This document shows positions 36,987 through 44,756 of a stretch of 64,000 nt of DNA, piece after piece. The notes below the pieces were generated by a model that saw only the letters and a program-made list of their open reading frames with translations, ran no database searches and was not told where the DNA came from. How positions within the stretch are numbered: position 1 is the stretch's first letter; the number at the start of each line of letters is the position of its first letter. Both the position numbers and the translations under genes were made by a program. Source of the stretch: Chitinophaga niastensis (lineage in GTDB: Bacteria > Bacteroidota > Bacteroidia > Chitinophagales > Chitinophagaceae); NCBI RefSeq assembly GCF_003014755.1, contig NZ_PYAW01000001.1, forward strand, positions 806,001-870,000. Direction: 5' to 3'.

Positions 36987-37060
36987 TGGTCCCACCTGGG
37001 CATGATCCAGGGACCCCCTGATTATGAGTCAGGTGCTCTAACCAACTGAGCTATAGGACC
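36987..37060 (-). tRNA. tRNA with CAU anticodon (Met or Ile2)
   Basis: Read on the reverse strand, it folds as a complete cloverleaf: acceptor GGTCCTA/TGGGACC, D arm GCTC-AGTTGGTTA-GAGC, anticodon arm CCTGA-CTCATAA-TCAGG, variable loop GGGTC, T arm CCTGG-ATCATGC-CCAGG, discriminator A. CCA is not encoded. CAU can be elongator Met, or Ile when modified to lysidine; the initiator is unlikely because the first acceptor pair is a normal G-C. The 3' portion is repeated at 35255-35294. Confidence 0.92.
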
Positions 37061-37096
37061 TGTTCCGAAGAACTAATTCCCCTTTTCAAGGGAGGG

Positions 37097-37128
37097 CAAA
37101 AGTAATTATTTTCCTGAATTTTCCTAAA
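37097..37128 (-). promoter_or_regulatory. Promoter of the CAU tRNA
   Basis: On the reverse strand a -7 element TACTTTTG (37104-37097) lies 20 bases from a -33-like TTTA (37128-37125), and about 36 bases upstream of the tRNA 5' end. Confidence 0.5.
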
Positions 37129-37262
37129 TTTTTTTTATTTCTTTTGCATAGCTAACGGAAATGAACACACGGGAATGGGTCGGGAAAACGCATCACATGT
37201 ATATTTATTATTATGTATTCATCTGCGAGAATTACCCTATACAGTTTTAAATGTCAATATAA

Positions 37263-37985
37263 ATGAGCTTTAGTATCGTACTTCTCTTCTATTTCATTGT
37301 AAAGATTGTGATAGTACTTATCCGGCATTTCTTTCCCAAAAAAAAATCATTCCCGATATCAGATAAAACAAACTATCCGCTATTTTCGGAAAAGAATGTA
37401 GCGCAGAGAGCCTTGACCAATGAAGAAATGGATATCTTAATCCGGCGCATAAAGCAGGTGATTAAATGGACAGAAAAATTAGCAGCTGATTTTGATTATA
37501 ACACAAATGATTATCGTAAAGTATTCAGGCAAACTAATCCCAAAGTGAATGGCCTTCCTGCATTTGATTTAAACTTTGAATATCCCAGCTGGAACATTGA
37601 CGACAGGGATGCAGATAGTTACCGCACATTGTTTAAGCAGGCCATTGCTGAAAGAGATGAAGCTGATACGATAGATTTATCAGCTATTGATAATTTGGGA
37701 AGGATCCTTACGTTTCAAATAGGCTGTACTACCTGCGATGGTGCACCGGTAGCAGAGAGTAAAAACTATGTTGATATCGCTGATGTGCCTCCAATAGATA
37801 CCTGGATTTGCCTGAGATCATGGTATTATCATGGCCATGAACATTGCGATGAGGTGCTCTTTTGTTGGGTGCCAAAAGCATTTGAGCCTGTTATGCAGGG
37901 GGCTATTGATGTGGAAATTCTGGATAGTTATCGCTGGCTGGATGAGAACGACACAGCGTTATACAATGCAATAAAGCAAGGATAA
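37263..37985 (+). CDS. Membrane-anchored protein of unknown function
   Basis: A 240-residue protein with one N-terminal membrane helix (IVLLFYFIVKIVIVLIRHFF), a basic linker, and a soluble domain rich in Asp, Trp and Tyr. Conserved-looking pieces are QIGCTTCDGAP, LRSWYYHGHEHCDE and DSYRWLDENDTALY. I do not recognise a family. It stands alone between the tRNA and the RiPP locus, so its neighbours give no hint. Confidence 0.6.
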   Translation: MSFSIVLLFYFIVKIVIVLIRHFFPKKKSFPISDKTNYPLFSEKNVAQRALTNEEMDILIRRIKQVIKWTEKLAADFDYNTNDYRKVFRQTNPKVNGLPAFDLNFEYPSWNIDDRDADSYRTLFKQAIAERDEADTIDLSAIDNLGRILTFQIGCTTCDGAPVAESKNYVDIADVPPIDTWICLRSWYYHGHEHCDEVLFCWVPKAFEPVMQGAIDVEILDSYRWLDENDTALYNAIKQG

Positions 37986-38141
37986 TGAATAGGAGTGATC
38001 CTGCAGCTACAGTGTAATCGTTTGCAATAAAACAAGAATATTCGTTAATATTTTCAGATAATCAGTGAGGATGCTTAACTATATCCGGGTAAAATTACAT
38101 CACAGCTACAGGCAAAAAATGTTGACAGGAATGTTTATTGA

Positions 38142-41100
38142 CTATATGGTTGTATTCATTTTTTTCCTGGCAATGGCAGATGTATAATGTTTCATCAGAT
38201 AGTGGTAAATGACCAGTTCATGCAGGCGGTTATTGGCAATAAACAACCTGTTCAGAAACAGGTGTATATAATCTGGTAATAATTGGTTGTAGATATTCTC
38301 ATCTACCTCCCCTGCATTTACCAGGTGTATGATAGCACTATGTATTTTTTTAACAGCATCAGACCTGTTGTTAAAAATACGGATAGCTTCAGGAGGAAGC
38401 AGCAGTTCATCCGGTGCTGTTTGCAACACAGCGGTTATTAGCTTGCTGTTTTCGCGATATTTATTGTTTAGCTGAATATTCAGGGAGTTGTTGCCATTAA
38501 ATTCCTGGAAAAACATTCCCTGCAACTGTGTAAGGAGCTGTAGTTTGGAGGAGGGGGTGAAGCCAAAATCATTCAGCAAATGATTTACACCGGCTATGGC
38601 AAACAGCCACCTGTAATAATCTTCATCTCCATTTCGTATTAAGGCCAGCAGCTGGACAACGGCGTTACTGTCGTGATAAAAAAATTCTTCGGTCAGGCCA
38701 ATCAGTTGCTCTCCATATCTTTCTATTTCCCGGATATAGGTATCGTATTGTATCTTCTGTATAATATCATTTTCCAGGTGATACGCGAAGAGCTCATTTA
38801 GTTTGCGGGTAACTGTTTGGGTAAAATCCGGATCGCTGTTATTGTAAAAACGAATACGCAAATGATTTTCGGGGTCCTGGTAACGGATAAAAAACCATTG
38901 CCGGATAATATTATCCTGTTGCAAGGAAGTCACCAGGTTTAATAGTTCATTCTTCAGTAGTTTGTCGGCCCATTTTGTGCCTGTATAAATTTTAATGTAC
39001 ATCCATTCGCTACCGGGATAAAAAGACCGTTTTACTGCCTTCTCCGGCACACTGTTCCTGAGGGGCGTTGTTTTATCCTGAAAAGTAATGTTGCGATAAG
39101 GAATGATCACTTCGTTTACATAAATATCATTACCATTGGATATCAGTTTTGTACTATCATCAAACAGGTATTCGCACAGTATTACGTTGTCTTTCTTCAG
39201 CTTATCTGCAAGAATTTGCCGGGCAAATGTATTCGTAAGATCTATCAACAGTTCATTATCTCCTTCCACAAGAATAACTTTATCGGGCAGAGCACGATTT
39301 TTCTGTAATGTTTGCAGGCAGTCATCTGCTGTAGCAGATTCACATAGTGCTGCAAATGAGGTGGCAGTCAGATACCACCTGGCCCGCTGCAGTATTATTT
39401 GACCATAAGTGACTCTCGGCAGAAATGTTTGTTGTTCCAGTATGTCCCAATCCCAACGCATAGCAAAGGGATGATGTTGGTTTTGCAGATCACACAGGAA
39501 TTTATACACAGGTAAGCCCTCGGTAAAATCATGGGCACTGGTTAGCCTGGGAATAATTTCTTTGTTAAGGCGTTTGGAACGTAATACAATAGCACCATTG
39601 CGTACAGAAACATACAAATCGCTCACAGGTATTCTGAAGGCTTCGGGAACACCTGCATTTCCTAAAAATGGTATTTCATAGCTATATGTTGCCGGTCTTA
39701 GTAACACATTACCGATGCGCCCTTCGGGCAGATGTACAATTTCTGCCAGTATTTTATCAGGCTGCCGGCTTTCTTCATAAATAGCGCAATCGGCCAGCTT
39801 TTCTGCCAATGCCGTGTTACTGGCAGCAAAGCGACCTAATAACTGCATGGCGCCGGGGCCCCTGAAGCTCTTTAGTATAAGTTGAAAGTTGCCGGCATCC
39901 ATTTCTTTTGGAGAAGGCGCCACCATTGTACCCAGCAGGAATAATGTAGCAGGCAACGTAATATCCTGTTGGGCTGTTGTTAGCGAGTCCAGATCTTCGT
40001 CGGTGATGTTAATACTGTATGCGCCTGTTGCTTTTGTTGCAAGGAATTTTTCCAGCACCAGCTTTTTATACGGGCTCCATACTGTTTGCGGATATTTTGT
40101 TTTGCCGGGCAGCACCAGGTCGTCTATCAGTGGTGTAAAGCTGCTGCTTTCTCCGGAAATAATGCCGTAGCCTATACCGGTTTCACTATCAAGTGCTACC
40201 ATTAATGGTATTTCCCTGCCTTCATACTTTTGGTTAAATCGCAGTTTGAATGATTGCAGGTCGTTTGTTGCTGGTGTATAATTCAGTGCCAGCAGGCGAT
40301 GTAGCCGGTTGGTGATGATATCCAGTGTTTTTTTGTGCAGGGTATTTGCCTGCGGCCGCAAAAACTGATCTGCCTGTATCAGGTCTTTGCCCTTCAGTTG
40401 CGGAAAGTAGGCATTCATGATGTCTTTGATAGCTATATATCTTTCCACACCAACCGCTTGTTCGGCCAGCAGTTCCTGTATGCATTGAAGGGCCTGTGGG
40501 ATATCGCCGGGGATACCTTTTTGCTGCAACTCGGTTATAATGAGCGAAAGGCTGTCTGCGCCGGTAATTACAGGGTGAAGAGTAGAAATGAGTACCTGGT
40601 TATGAATGAGGGTATCAATAAATCCGGCAGCTTCTTCTTCAGATATATCTTTTGTTGCCAGTATTTTTATCAGGTCATTTTTATATGCGCCTGCACGCGC
40701 TGCTTCTATTACCAGCTGCACATAAGTTGTTTGGGGGAAGGTGCTGAGGTAATAATGTCGCCTGTTATCTTTTAATTCGTATTCGAAGTACCGGTAAGTT
40801 TGTCCTATTGTATAAAGACTGTTATTGGTGAAGAACTTCATCTCAGAGCGGATCTCGTTCTCATTAATCAGTTCGCCGGACAGGGCAGCCAAATAGTTCA
40901 TATCCAGCCGGGATACTTTTTCCCAGCAGGAGCCGGATGAAAATTCTATTTGTGTGGGGTTGTCTGTTATATCTCCTACTGCACAGCCGGCGAATAGTCC
41001 GTATGGTGTGCACCTGGTGCTCATCCGCAGCAGATACTTATAAAGGGAAACGGAGAGTTTCTGCTCTTTGAGGCTACCGTCGGGAATTTCGCCAGCCAGC

Positions 41101-41300
41101 CATTTCATCATTTCGGCATGTAGTTCCGGGCTGGCGAGATAAATAGCTTCCTGTAACAGGTTACTGTTAAAGATGAGTTTTATCTCGTTTATCATACACT
41201 TCATATCCTTGTTGCCGGTTGCATGAAGCTGCATAACCCTGCTGTAAGGCAGCAAAGGTATCCGGAGCAGATAAAAATCGAATGGCTGGAGCTGTTTCAT
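38142..41300 (-). CDS. LanB-type lantibiotic dehydratase, full-length
   Basis: A 1052-residue class I dehydratase. LanB enzymes glutamylate Ser/Thr of a precursor from glutamyl-tRNA and then eliminate glutamate, giving dehydroalanine and dehydrobutyrine. The N-terminal glutamylation domain begins with FDFYLLRIPLLPYSR and has the family motif STRCTPYGLFAG. The C-terminal SpaB_C-type elimination domain has WMYIKIYTGTKWADKLL, IRYQDPENHLRIRFYN and REIERYGEQLIGLTEEFF. Both domains are in one chain, unlike split thiopeptide or some Chitinophaga systems. The start overlaps the stop of the upstream receiver gene by one base (TAATG), so they are translationally coupled. No LanC cyclase gene lies in the window. 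Confidence 0.93.
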   Translation of the reverse strand: MKQLQPFDFYLLRIPLLPYSRVMQLHATGNKDMKCMINEIKLIFNSNLLQEAIYLASPELHAEMMKWLAGEIPDGSLKEQKLSVSLYKYLLRMSTRCTPYGLFAGCAVGDITDNPTQIEFSSGSCWEKVSRLDMNYLAALSGELINENEIRSEMKFFTNNSLYTIGQTYRYFEYELKDNRRHYYLSTFPQTTYVQLVIEAARAGAYKNDLIKILATKDISEEEAAGFIDTLIHNQVLISTLHPVITGADSLSLIITELQQKGIPGDIPQALQCIQELLAEQAVGVERYIAIKDIMNAYFPQLKGKDLIQADQFLRPQANTLHKKTLDIITNRLHRLLALNYTPATNDLQSFKLRFNQKYEGREIPLMVALDSETGIGYGIISGESSSFTPLIDDLVLPGKTKYPQTVWSPYKKLVLEKFLATKATGAYSINITDEDLDSLTTAQQDITLPATLFLLGTMVAPSPKEMDAGNFQLILKSFRGPGAMQLLGRFAASNTALAEKLADCAIYEESRQPDKILAEIVHLPEGRIGNVLLRPATYSYEIPFLGNAGVPEAFRIPVSDLYVSVRNGAIVLRSKRLNKEIIPRLTSAHDFTEGLPVYKFLCDLQNQHHPFAMRWDWDILEQQTFLPRVTYGQIILQRARWYLTATSFAALCESATADDCLQTLQKNRALPDKVILVEGDNELLIDLTNTFARQILADKLKKDNVILCEYLFDDSTKLISNGNDIYVNEVIIPYRNITFQDKTTPLRNSVPEKAVKRSFYPGSEWMYIKIYTGTKWADKLLKNELLNLVTSLQQDNIIRQWFFIRYQDPENHLRIRFYNNSDPDFTQTVTRKLNELFAYHLENDIIQKIQYDTYIREIERYGEQLIGLTEEFFYHDSNAVVQLLALIRNGDEDYYRWLFAIAGVNHLLNDFGFTPSSKLQLLTQLQGMFFQEFNGNNSLNIQLNNKYRENSKLITAVLQTAPDELLLPPEAIRIFNNRSDAVKKIHSAIIHLVNAGEVDENIYNQLLPDYIHLFLNRLFIANNRLHELVIYHYLMKHYTSAIARKKMNTTI

Positions 41301-41665
41301 TATTGGAATCTCACATTAAGCACCCGTTGAATTTCCCGGAGGAAGTCCTTAAAGCTGGCAGGCTTACTAAGATACCCATGAGCAGTTTTTAACTGGATAT
41401 CCTCAATAAAAGACAACGGGTACGCGGTAACAATGATAAAATGACATTTTCTGTCAAGTAGCCGGTTAATACTTTTTCTTTGAGTACCTCTAATATTAAT
41501 GTCCAGGAATACAACATCTACGTCGCCGGCTGCTACCAGATCTTCCACCCTTTGCAGACTGTCAGTTTTGGTAACCAGTTCCAGAAAATCTATCCTTTTG
41601 ATATAACCTTCCAGGATTTCCTGTGCCAGCGGCTCATCATCTATTATGGTACATTTGTACTGCAC
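41300..41665 (-). CDS. Single-domain response regulator (receiver only)
   Basis: A 121-residue receiver with an intact phosphorylation site: DDEP (residues 9-12), acceptor Asp55 in VVFLDINIRG, switch Thr80 in IIVTAYP and Lys101 in YLSKPAS. It resembles the receiver of the LytTR regulator at 42.1 kb but has no DNA-binding domain. It lies 16 bases behind the precursor-like gene and is coupled to the LanB gene. A role as phosphate sink, or as a regulator of the dehydratase by contact, is inference. Confidence 0.85.
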   Translation of the reverse strand: MQYKCTIIDDEPLAQEILEGYIKRIDFLELVTKTDSLQRVEDLVAAGDVDVVFLDINIRGTQRKSINRLLDRKCHFIIVTAYPLSFIEDIQLKTAHGYLSKPASFKDFLREIQRVLNVRFQ

Positions 41666-41681
41666 TTGTTGCTCCTTAAAT

Positions 41682-41855
41682 TTACATCATTACACTAGTG
41701 GTAGGAGAACTTATAGATGTAGGACCTGCTGTTCTGGTGGAGGAATCGCGGTTTGGGCTTACATTCCCAATAGTCCGGGAATCAGCTTTAGATACAATTT
41801 CTTTGTTAAGAGAAAGCTTTTTGATTGCACTGTGTTGAACATCTGTCTTTTTCAT
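41682..41855 (-). CDS. Cysteine-free lanthipeptide-like precursor peptide
   Basis: A 57-residue peptide, found by reading the reverse strand because it is too short for usual calling. The N-terminus MKKTDVQHS is followed by IKKLSLNKEIVSK, which resembles the leader motif of Bacteroidota class I lanthipeptide precursors. The C-terminal 26 residues hold 12 Ser/Thr (for example DSSTRT, TSISSPTTS) and no Cys; the entire peptide lacks Cys. It is the first gene of the unit precursor-receiver-LanB. It therefore fits as the LanB substrate but cannot form lanthionine rings. No GG-type cleavage site is clear; the leader may end near SRTIGN (25-31). The family link is by eye only. Confidence 0.78.
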   Translation of the reverse strand: MKKTDVQHSAIKKLSLNKEIVSKADSRTIGNVSPNRDSSTRTAGPTSISSPTTSVMM

Positions 41856-41892
41856 GAGTACTAATTTGATTGAGAGAATATGATTTTTACGA

Positions 41893-41955
41893 TGTAAAAA
41901 TGCGCTTTGAAATCCTCATTTCATTTTGTTTTAGACCAAAGCGCATGTTTTTACG
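41893..41955. repeat. Inverted repeat in the leader region of the precursor gene
   Basis: Arms TGTAAAAATGCGCTTTG (41893-41909) and 41937-41955 pair with one bulge; the central ATGCGCTTTG/CAAAGCGCAT is perfect. It lies 38 to 100 bases upstream of the precursor ATG. It could be an operator, an attenuator, or a terminator of the upstream regulator transcript. The rest of 41856-42092 shows no gene. Confidence 0.55.
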
Positions 41956-42092
41956 ACAAAAAAATACCTTTTTGTGTGATTGGAGTCCGTCAAAAAAATG
42001 AATGGAGGTATAGGAGATAGGTATTCAGGTATCTTTATCAATACCGGAGAACGAAATGGGTACCATAAAAGGGTGGACGAAGCAATAAATGT

Positions 42093-42824
42093 TTATTTAC
42101 TCTCGTCACCCGCACCGGCGATACCCAGTATTTTATTTAGTTGTTGTTTGTATTGTTTGGCAATAATAATAGATTCATTGTTTACCAGCTCTGCCGAATT
42201 GCCCATAATAGCCTTGATAGCGTTGGCCTGTACGATATAAGACTTATGAATACGGATGAATCTGTCTGAAGGAAGAATAGCTTCCAGGTTCTTCATCCGC
42301 ATATAGGTAACAATGTTTTTTTGTTTTGTTACCAGCTTTACATAATCTTTCATGCCTTCTACATAATAGATATCATCAAATAATACTTTGGTGAGTTTGA
42401 AATTATCTTTTACAAATAAGTGTGCGGCTGCTTGCTGCTTGGCGGATTCCTCTTTTTTTTGATGCAGGATATTTTTGGCTTTGGTTACTGCTTTCAGGAA
42501 ACGATCAAATGGAAATGGTTTCACAAGATAGTCTACCACATCCAGCTCAAATCCTTCTATGGCATATTCCGGAAAAGCGGTGGCAAATACAACTAACGGC
42601 GGATTGGGTAAGGATCTGATCATTTCCACCCCATTTATCCTGGGCATTTGTATATCGGAAAATAACAGGTCAACGGTATGCTGTTGCAAAATATCAGTTG
42701 CATCAAAGGCATTTTCACAAAAAGCAACCAGCTCCAGATACGGGAGTCTGGCAATGTAAGTCTCCATTATTTCCCGGGCAAATGGTTCGTCATCCACTAC
42801 CAGGCACTTGATCCGCTGTTCCAT
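42093..42824 (-). CDS. LytTR-type response regulator of the RiPP locus
   Basis: A 243-residue regulator with a receiver (VVDDEPFAREIM, acceptor in LLFSDIQMPRINGVEM, FATAFPEYA, LVKPFPFDRF) and a C-terminal LytTR DNA-binding domain (IYYVEGMKDYVKL, RFIRIHKSYIV). It follows the LytS-like kinase by one base, so they form a cognate pair. The precursor unit lies just downstream on the same strand and is the likely target. Confidence 0.92.
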   Translation of the reverse strand: MEQRIKCLVVDDEPFAREIMETYIARLPYLELVAFCENAFDATDILQQHTVDLLFSDIQMPRINGVEMIRSLPNPPLVVFATAFPEYAIEGFELDVVDYLVKPFPFDRFLKAVTKAKNILHQKKEESAKQQAAAHLFVKDNFKLTKVLFDDIYYVEGMKDYVKLVTKQKNIVTYMRMKNLEAILPSDRFIRIHKSYIVQANAIKAIMGNSAELVNNESIIIAKQYKQQLNKILGIAGAGDESK

Positions 42825-42825
42825 A

Positions 42826-43989
42826 TCAGTTAAGTATTAAGCACATTTCAATTTTGTAATAGTCGTGTTTGTCCTCGATTTTCAGGTGATGTTTTTCAGG
42901 ATATAGTATCGCCAATCGTCTGCGCGAATTTTCTATACCGATGCCACCAATTTCTTTTTTGTTGTAATACCCTGGCTCCTTGCTGTTTACAGACGCAAAT
43001 AACAAACGATTATCCTCCAGTTTAAGAGATATATTAATCCAGCAGTTTTTTATTGTTGCACTCTGACAATGCTTAAAAGCATTTTCTATGAACGGAAACA
43101 TCAGCAGTGGCGCCACGCGTTGATCGGTGATCTTTTCATCATCACACTCAAATGTGATAGTGGCATTTTTACCGTAGCGGATACTTTCCAGTGTAACATA
43201 ATTCTTCAGAAAATTTACCTCTTTGGATAAGAATACTTTTTCAATATTGGATTCATACAGGGTATAGCGCATCATGTTGGAAAGATTCAGGATGAAATCT
43301 GCCGCCAGACTGTCATTTTTTATAGAAAGGGCATAGATATTATTAAGTGTATTAAAAAGAAAATGCGGATTTAGCTGTGATTTCAGAAAATCAATTTCCA
43401 GCCTGAGATTATCACGTTCCAGTCTCAACGTTCGCGTATAGGCCCGGAAGGTATTCAACAGTAATTTTACTGACATACTTGGTGCGATTACCATCAGCGT
43501 ACCAGGAGACAGCTGTAGTGCCCGGCGAATGGATAATGCGTCCATGAGGTTCCCCTGCATCAGCCGGTGCACCGGCAGTAGTATTTCCTGGTTATGAATC
43601 GCAAAATTCCGGGCAATAAAACTGCAAATCCCATAATTAATAAAATTCCACACAATAAATGGAAGCAGCAAACCCAGCATGCCTGCTATTATTCGCCCTT
43701 TCATGAATAAATGCGGCATTACAAAATAGAAAATAAAATAAAGAAAGAATATGGCGCCCAACGTATTTCTTAATGCCAGAAAGAATTCGATGGAATGCGA
43801 ATCCGGGTACATGACACTATACATCCACGTGTACATGAATGTATGTAGTGTCCAAAGAAGAATATGTGCAAATATGCGAACCTTATGCGTATAGAATTTG
43901 TTGGACTCTAATGTTGAAAGCCACCCTTCAACTTTTATACTGGCAAAGGACCTCACCTCTCCGGATTTTGGTCGAAAAAAAGTTAGCAT
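42826..43989 (-). CDS. LytS-type sensor histidine kinase of the RiPP locus
   Basis: A 387-residue kinase with four membrane helices (about 38-58, 72-92, 100-122, and a weaker one near 160-180), the phospho-acceptor motif QLNPHFLFNTLNNIYAL, N-box PFIENAFKHC and GIGIENSRRRL, all intact. The partner regulator gene is adjacent. Such kinases often sense peptides or envelope signals, and autoinduction by the locus product is a possibility. The open frame begins at 43989; a downstream Met may be the true start. Confidence 0.9.
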   Translation of the reverse strand: MLTFFRPKSGEVRSFASIKVEGWLSTLESNKFYTHKVRIFAHILLWTLHTFMYTWMYSVMYPDSHSIEFFLALRNTLGAIFFLYFIFYFVMPHLFMKGRIIAGMLGLLLPFIVWNFINYGICSFIARNFAIHNQEILLPVHRLMQGNLMDALSIRRALQLSPGTLMVIAPSMSVKLLLNTFRAYTRTLRLERDNLRLEIDFLKSQLNPHFLFNTLNNIYALSIKNDSLAADFILNLSNMMRYTLYESNIEKVFLSKEVNFLKNYVTLESIRYGKNATITFECDDEKITDQRVAPLLMFPFIENAFKHCQSATIKNCWINISLKLEDNRLLFASVNSKEPGYYNKKEIGGIGIENSRRRLAILYPEKHHLKIEDKHDYYKIEMCLILN

Positions 43990-44756
43990 TTGTCGAACTT
44001 AGTTGCTGCCACAGATATTTACCTCTTGCTTTAAGCTAAAATATAATAATATTTTGGTTTTCATGAAATTATTTATCTAGTTATTTCCATGGTGAAACAT
44101 GTATAAATACGGCCTTATACTAATGAACGTTCCGCATTTTAGCCAATATGATACGATAGTATGCGAGCCTGTCAGCCTGTTAGTTGCCGGTAAATATTGC
44201 AAAAAACCACTAAGTATGGCGGAGATCGGCCTATTTGTATAAACAAAAGTTATCATGTATGATCTTTGGTCGTGAATCCAATTCGTTTGATCTAATAAGT
44301 TTTAATCCTTCCATTATAATTAAGAATTTAGCAATTGTAGTTATAGTTCATCATTACACCAATTCATAAAAGAAACTGATATCCTATAGAAAAACCCAAT
44401 TTGAAAATTGTAATTGCCTGCCTAATCAGGTAGTGCCGCCGGCTTTTCAACGTTGTTTTGTTTTCCCTGGAAAATGAAGTTACTCCTATGGCCCCGGCGA
44501 TTGATGCAGAAAACGGAATGTTTAACATTAACGCCCAAAACGCAGGACAATTTGCAGGGAAGTATTTCAGGCAGATTATGAAGTGTACAGTCAGATAGTA
44601 AATATTACCGGAAAACAGCACTGGGAAATATTTTACTAAAAAAGAAGTTAGATAAACGGAAAGAGGAAAGTGGTGGCAGGGATGCCACCACTTATTAGTG
44701 CTTAATAAATCCCTGAAATACATGTATGCCGCCTCGTAATCGCATAATGTTATCTT
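43990..44756. other. Intergenic region between the kinase and the divergent maturase-like gene
   Basis: This 767-base stretch is AT-rich and holds no convincing gene. A 36-codon plus-strand frame (44488-44598) is continued upstream by an open stretch reading VVLFSLENEVTP, which may be the tail of a decayed gene. A perfect 11-base hairpin (AAGTGGTGGCA, 44668-44693) lies 64 bases before the maturase-like start without a T-run. A 119-codon reverse-strand frame here has no protein-like features beyond hydrophobicity. Confidence 0.4.

Noticed and set aside
36837..37049. 70-codon frame after the esterase gene
   Set aside because: It runs through the tRNA terminator and the tRNA itself, so it is not a gene.
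41980..42240. 86-codon plus-strand frame as a second precursor candidate
   Set aside because: It overlaps the real LytTR regulator gene antisense and has no leader-like sequence.
44364..44723. 119-codon reverse frame in the RiPP intergenic region
   Set aside because: No recognisable domain, poor start context and a terminator-like hairpin inside it; kept only as part of the intergenic note.
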